Positions 61,166-64,000 of a stretch of 64,000 bases of DNA are shown here, piece after piece (position 1 is the first letter of the stretch; the number at the start of each line of letters is the position of its first letter). The translations under genes and the position numbers were made by a program. The stretch comes from CAMTVQ01 sp947085255 (GTDB lineage Bacteria > Bacteroidota > Bacteroidia > Sphingobacteriales > Sphingobacteriaceae), in assembly GCA_947085255.1 (NCBI GenBank), contig CAMTVQ010000001.1:310001-374000 (forward strand), given 5' to 3'. Below the pieces are notes generated by a model. That model was not told the origin of the DNA and did not search any database. It saw only the letters and a list, made by a program, of their open reading frames with translations.

Positions 61166-61687
61166 ATGCACGTTAAAGGCAAAAACGCAACCGAATCTAT
61201 TACTATTATGAATGAATTGGTATTACCCAACGATACCAATACCCTAAATAATTTAATGGGAGGACGATTATTACATTGGATGGATATTGCTGCGGCTATT
61301 GCAGCACAAAAACACAGCAATCGTATTGTGGTAACAGCATCGGTAGATAATGTATCGTTTAGCGCACCCATAAAGTTGGGAGATGTAGTAACCCTACAGG
61401 CTAAAGTTACGCGCTCTTTTTCTACCTCTATTGAGGTTCATTTAATTGTATGGGCCGAAAACATTCCGAGTGGTAGTAAAGTGAAAAGCAACGAGGCCTA
61501 CTATACTTTTGTAGCCGTTGACCAAAGCGGACGCCCTATTCCGGTACCTGCGGTGATTGTTGAAACCGAAGAAGAAAAACGTTTGTATGAAGGGGCTTTG
61601 CGTCGCAGACAGTTGCGCTTGATTTTAGGTGGTAAAATGAAACCAGATGATGCGGCTGAATTAAAGGCGTTATTTATCCACGACTAA
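61166..61687 (+). CDS. acyl-CoA thioesterase, YciA/BACH hot-dog family
   Basis: A 173-aa cytosolic acyl-CoA hydrolase. The hot-dog core has NELVLPNDTNTLNNLMGGRLLHWMDIAAAIAAQKHSNRIVVTASVDNVSFSAPIKLGD (in outline), the classic NxxGGxxxxxxD type active site of the acyl-CoA hydrolase family, then a C-terminal helical tail. It is unrelated in subgroup to the 4HBT genes at 32288 and 40766. Confidence 0.9.
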   Translation: MHVKGKNATESITIMNELVLPNDTNTLNNLMGGRLLHWMDIAAAIAAQKHSNRIVVTASVDNVSFSAPIKLGDVVTLQAKVTRSFSTSIEVHLIVWAENIPSGSKVKSNEAYYTFVAVDQSGRPIPVPAVIVETEEEKRLYEGALRRRQLRLILGGKMKPDDAAELKALFIHD

Positions 61688-62088
61688 CTACCTAAGGCTA
61701 CTATTCTATCAAATTCGTTTTTCAGCAAAGGCATTACCGATAATCTGCCTTGGCGTACTAATGATATATTTTTGAGCTGATCATCGGCTTTTATTACTGC
61801 CAGCGATACTGGATTTTTCAGCGCCTGCACAGGTACTAAATCTACTACCATCCAATTAGGGTCGGTAGTGGTAGGATCTTGATAAGCCGTTTTTGCTACC
61901 TTGGCAATACCCACTACATTTTTACCTTCATTACTGTGGTAAAACAGTACAAAATCACCCTCTGTCATGGCTTTTAGATTATTGCGCGCTTGATAATTAC
62001 GTACGCCATCCCAAAAGGTGTGTCCTTCTTTTACAAACTTATCCCAACTGTATTTTACAGGTTCTGATTTTACGAGCCAATAATTCAT
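61684..62088 (-). CDS. EVE-domain protein
   Basis: A 134-aa PUA-like EVE domain: MNYWLVKSEPVKYSWDKF, FWDGVRNYQARNNLKAM, DFVLFYHSNEGKNVVGIAKV, LSVMPLLKNEFDRI. EVE domains bind modified bases in DNA or RNA and occur in eukaryotic thymocyte nuclear protein 1 and in some restriction systems. As a stand-alone gene it is a common housekeeping type. It overlaps the convergent thioesterase by 4 nt. Confidence 0.9.
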   Translation of the reverse strand: MNYWLVKSEPVKYSWDKFVKEGHTFWDGVRNYQARNNLKAMTEGDFVLFYHSNEGKNVVGIAKVAKTAYQDPTTTDPNWMVVDLVPVQALKNPVSLAVIKADDQLKNISLVRQGRLSVMPLLKNEFDRIVALGS

Positions 62089-62136
62089 TTTACTACTTAC
62101 GAATGGTTACTTATTCTACAAATAAAAGCGGTTCTA

Positions 62137-62508
62137 CTACGCTACACTGTCCTTGTCAAAATGCGAATTTTCAATAATACCCACTAAATTGCCAAAAGGG
62201 TCGTAAAGACTGGCTACTTTTATACCTCCACCCACATCTTGCACAAACTGGTGTACGGTTGCGCCAAGTTCTAACAGCTTTTCGAATGCTACTTCTATAT
62301 TAGCAACTCCCCAATAACTTACCGGACTATGCCCCGAATGTTCTTTAGCCTCTCTTGGGTGCAAACCCAGCTCGAAACCACCTACGTTGTACCCTACGTA
62401 AAATACCTCATCAAAATAAGGTTGTTGGCCTAATAAAGCCGTGTACCATGCTTTGGCTTGTTGTAAATCATCTACCATGTAGATAACGGTGCGGAGTCCT
62501 AAAAACAT
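62137..62508 (-). CDS. VOC/glyoxalase-fold protein
   Basis: A 123-aa single VOC-domain protein: LRTVIYMVDDLQQAKAWYTALLGQQPYFDE, VGYNVGGFELGLHP, VASLYDPFGNLVGIIEN. Members include glyoxalases, dioxygenases and resistance proteins; metal ligands cannot be assigned securely, so the reaction is open. It starts 2 nt before the holA stop region on the same strand. Confidence 0.85.
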   Translation of the reverse strand: MFLGLRTVIYMVDDLQQAKAWYTALLGQQPYFDEVFYVGYNVGGFELGLHPREAKEHSGHSPVSYWGVANIEVAFEKLLELGATVHQFVQDVGGGIKVASLYDPFGNLVGIIENSHFDKDSVA

Positions 62509-62509
62509 A

Positions 62510-63511
62510 TTAGTTCAGTATTTTGTAAATTAATTCTTTCAACAACTCCCCTTCTGCCACATTACCCGTACTATCTACCCCTTTGCTTTTTACATCATAT
62601 TGGCGTAATTGGCTAATAATTTCGATTGTTTTTGGGTAACTGTACTGTCGTGCAGCTATCTCGTATTCTCCAACAAAGTACGGATTTACTTTTAATGCCG
62701 AAGCAACAGCCCCTTTAGATTTATCTTTTAGGTAATGATAATTTAAAATACGCGTAAAATGAGTAGCCAACGTACCTATTGTTAATACAAAAGGGTGTGC
62801 CTTGTGATTGGAAGCAAAATAGGTAACTATTTTAAAACACTTTAGATGATCTTTTTGACTCAAGGCACTAGTTAATTCAAACACATTGTACTCACGACTG
62901 ATACCTATATTTTGCTCAATTTCTTTGGTACCTATTTCCTGACCTTGCGGTATGTTGATTAATAGCTTTTCAAGTTCGTTGGCAATTCTTTCTAAATCAT
63001 TACCCAAATATTCGGACAGCAAAGCAGTTGCTTTAGGTCCGATGCGGTGTTTTTTTGCTGCAACCCAATCGCTAATCCACTGGGGCAATTGATTTTCGTA
63101 CAGCTTTTTACTCTCCAACAACACTCCTGATTTTTCAATCGCTTTTGCCACTTTTAAGCGCTTATCTAAAGTGCCATATTTGTAACAAAATACTAAAATG
63201 GTAGTAGCCGCTGGGTTTTCGGCATAGGACACTAAATCATCCCATTTTTTAATATTTTGTGCTTCTTTTACGATTATTACCTGATAAGGCGCCATCATCG
63301 GGAAACGCTTGGCAGCATTAATAATGGTTATCAAATCGGTGTCTTTACCGTAAAAAATGGTTTGATTAAAGCTTTTTTCAGCATCGCTTAGTACTTGATG
63401 TTCTATATAATTACTGATAAGGTCGATATAATAACTTTCGTCCCCATGCAAAAAATAGATAGGTTTGTACTGCTTCTTCTGAAGCGATTGAAGTAATTCG
63501 GGTGCACTCAT
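62510..63511 (-). CDS. holA: DNA polymerase III subunit delta
   Basis: Clamp-loader subunit, 333 aa. It shows KQYKPIYFLHGDESYYIDLISNYIE, FYGKDTDLITIINAAKRFPMMAPYQVIIVKEAQ, YLGNDLERIANELEKLLI and EYNVFELTSALSQKD, the sequence order of HolA. An HsdR_N-domain gene is divergent from it, a conserved pairing in Bacteroidota. Confidence 0.92.
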   Translation of the reverse strand: MSAPELLQSLQKKQYKPIYFLHGDESYYIDLISNYIEHQVLSDAEKSFNQTIFYGKDTDLITIINAAKRFPMMAPYQVIIVKEAQNIKKWDDLVSYAENPAATTILVFCYKYGTLDKRLKVAKAIEKSGVLLESKKLYENQLPQWISDWVAAKKHRIGPKATALLSEYLGNDLERIANELEKLLINIPQGQEIGTKEIEQNIGISREYNVFELTSALSQKDHLKCFKIVTYFASNHKAHPFVLTIGTLATHFTRILNYHYLKDKSKGAVASALKVNPYFVGEYEIAARQYSYPKTIEIISQLRQYDVKSKGVDSTGNVAEGELLKELIYKILN

Positions 63512-63564
63512 TCGAATTACGAATTACGAACTACTATTCGGTATTTTAAAATTATTTTCGCCAA

Positions 63565-64000
63565 ATGCATACTTTCCCTTCTTTAAACCTACCAGCCCAC
63601 CCATTAAAAATAAAAGAGGCCGAACAAAAATGGCAGGTATTTGATGCTTTGCGCAAAAAATGGTTGGTACTAACACCCGAAGAGTGGGTGCGCCAACACA
63701 TGGTGCATTACCTTATAACCGAAAAAAAATACCCTAAAGCATTATTCAAGTTAGAGGGTGGATTACGCCTAAATACCCTGCAAAAACGGAGTGATATTGT
63801 AGTGTTCGACAAAACTGGCAATCCGTTTTTACTGGTAGAATGCAAAGCAACTTCGGTAAAACTTACTCAAGCCGTATTCGAGCAAATAGCAGCCTATAAT
63901 ACTACCCTTAAAGTAAAATACTTGGTGGTAAGCAATGGATTAGAGCATTACTGTTGCAGCATAGATTACGACACACACTCATATCAGTTTATTGCAGAAA
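63565..64000 (+). CDS. HsdR N-terminal-domain (HSDR_N_2) protein, 5' part (cut by window edge)
   Basis: I translated from the ATG at 63565: MHTFPSLNLPAHPLKIKEAE, then KWLVLTPEEWVRQHMVHYL, KLEGGLRLNTLQKRSDIVVFDKTGNPFLLVECKAT and LVVSNGLEHYC. This is the PD-(D/E)xK nuclease-like domain shared with type I restriction HsdR N-termini (SDIVVFD and VECKA hold the D and ExK). In this phylum it is a stand-alone protein of about 150 aa next to holA, so a restriction role is not implied. The last residues are beyond the window. Confidence 0.9.
   Translation, partial: MHTFPSLNLPAHPLKIKEAEQKWQVFDALRKKWLVLTPEEWVRQHMVHYLITEKKYPKALFKLEGGLRLNTLQKRSDIVVFDKTGNPFLLVECKATSVKLTQAVFEQIAAYNTTLKVKYLVVSNGLEHYCCSIDYDTHSYQFIAE

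Noticed and set aside
61893..62177. 94-aa plus-strand frame across the EVE/VOC junction
   Set aside because: Antisense to the EVE gene; no family resemblance.
63565..64000. Type I restriction enzyme subunit
   Set aside because: Only the small HSDR_N_2 domain is present, next to holA, where it is a common stand-alone gene; no helicase, HsdM or HsdS.

Overview
The window is a low-GC chromosomal segment from a member of the Bacteroidota, most likely a Chitinophagales- or Saprospirales-type organism. Evidence: two secreted proteins with type IX secretion (T9SS) sorting domains (one type A tail, one gliding-motility/CHU_C tail), the Bacteroidota promoter motif TAnnTTTG in front of many genes, very few Shine-Dalgarno sequences, DUF3050 and HsdR_N/holA neighbourhoods typical of the phylum, and interspersed G+C-rich palindromic repeats. 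Genus cannot be read from the sequence.

Layout. 1-797: 5' part of kynureninase (runs off the left edge). 936-5381: lipoprotein plus two enlarged permeases of an Opp/Dpp-type ABC importer without its ATPases. 5494-9185: two paralogous helical proteins of unknown function and a small antisense-oriented gene, bracketed by two near-identical palindromes. 9566-19259: two large T9SS exoproteins flanking a 233-aa protein that resembles bacterial gasdermins. 19337-20999: ACMSD and 3-hydroxyanthranilate dioxygenase, which together with kynU form a kynurenine (tryptophan degradation) cluster split by about 18.5 kb. 21092-22953: a small accessory island (membrane protein, FRG-domain protein, ParE/RelE toxin with antitoxin). 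23049-28368: SDR enzyme, small secreted protein, biotin genes bioF-bioD, ferritin, a frameshifted ParA ATPase, 3-hydroxybutyryl-CoA dehydrogenase. 28404-33680: a compact co-oriented run (PASTA protein, seven-haem cytochrome c, MltG, thioesterase, YihY). 33750-34018: tRNA-Ser followed by a short segment ending in a copy of the tRNA 3' end. 34077-37082: ppx-ppk1 polyphosphate pair. 37227-38918: two beta-barrel proteins and a frameshifted lipoprotein gene. 39010-43887: yajQ, hsp20, thioesterase, VOC protein, FAD-linked oxidase, kdsA. 43938-44021: twelve perfect TAATGAC heptamers between recQ and kdsA. 44021-51948: recQ, kdsD, manC, rlmB, DUF3050, dnaB. 52029-58191: membrane protein, chrA, TPR protein, etfBA, bifunctional nuclease, Fic protein with a tandem operator-like site. 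58205-61095: purL, tRNA-Arg(CCG), a GIY-YIG ORF and two 5'-half copies of the tRNA gene carrying an inserted hairpin. 61166-64000: thioesterase, EVE, VOC, holA and a partial HsdR_N protein.

Most of the window is ordinary housekeeping. kdsA, kdsD and manC feed LPS/exopolysaccharide synthesis; ppk1/ppx make and degrade polyphosphate; etfBA and hbd serve acyl-CoA/butyrate-type metabolism; bioF/bioD make biotin. The parts that deserve a second look are the gasdermin-like gene, the tRNA-Arg half-gene/GIY-YIG array, the tRNA-Ser mini-element, palindromes embedded in frame in the 1990-aa exoprotein, the Fic operator, the heptamer tract and the two frameshifted genes.
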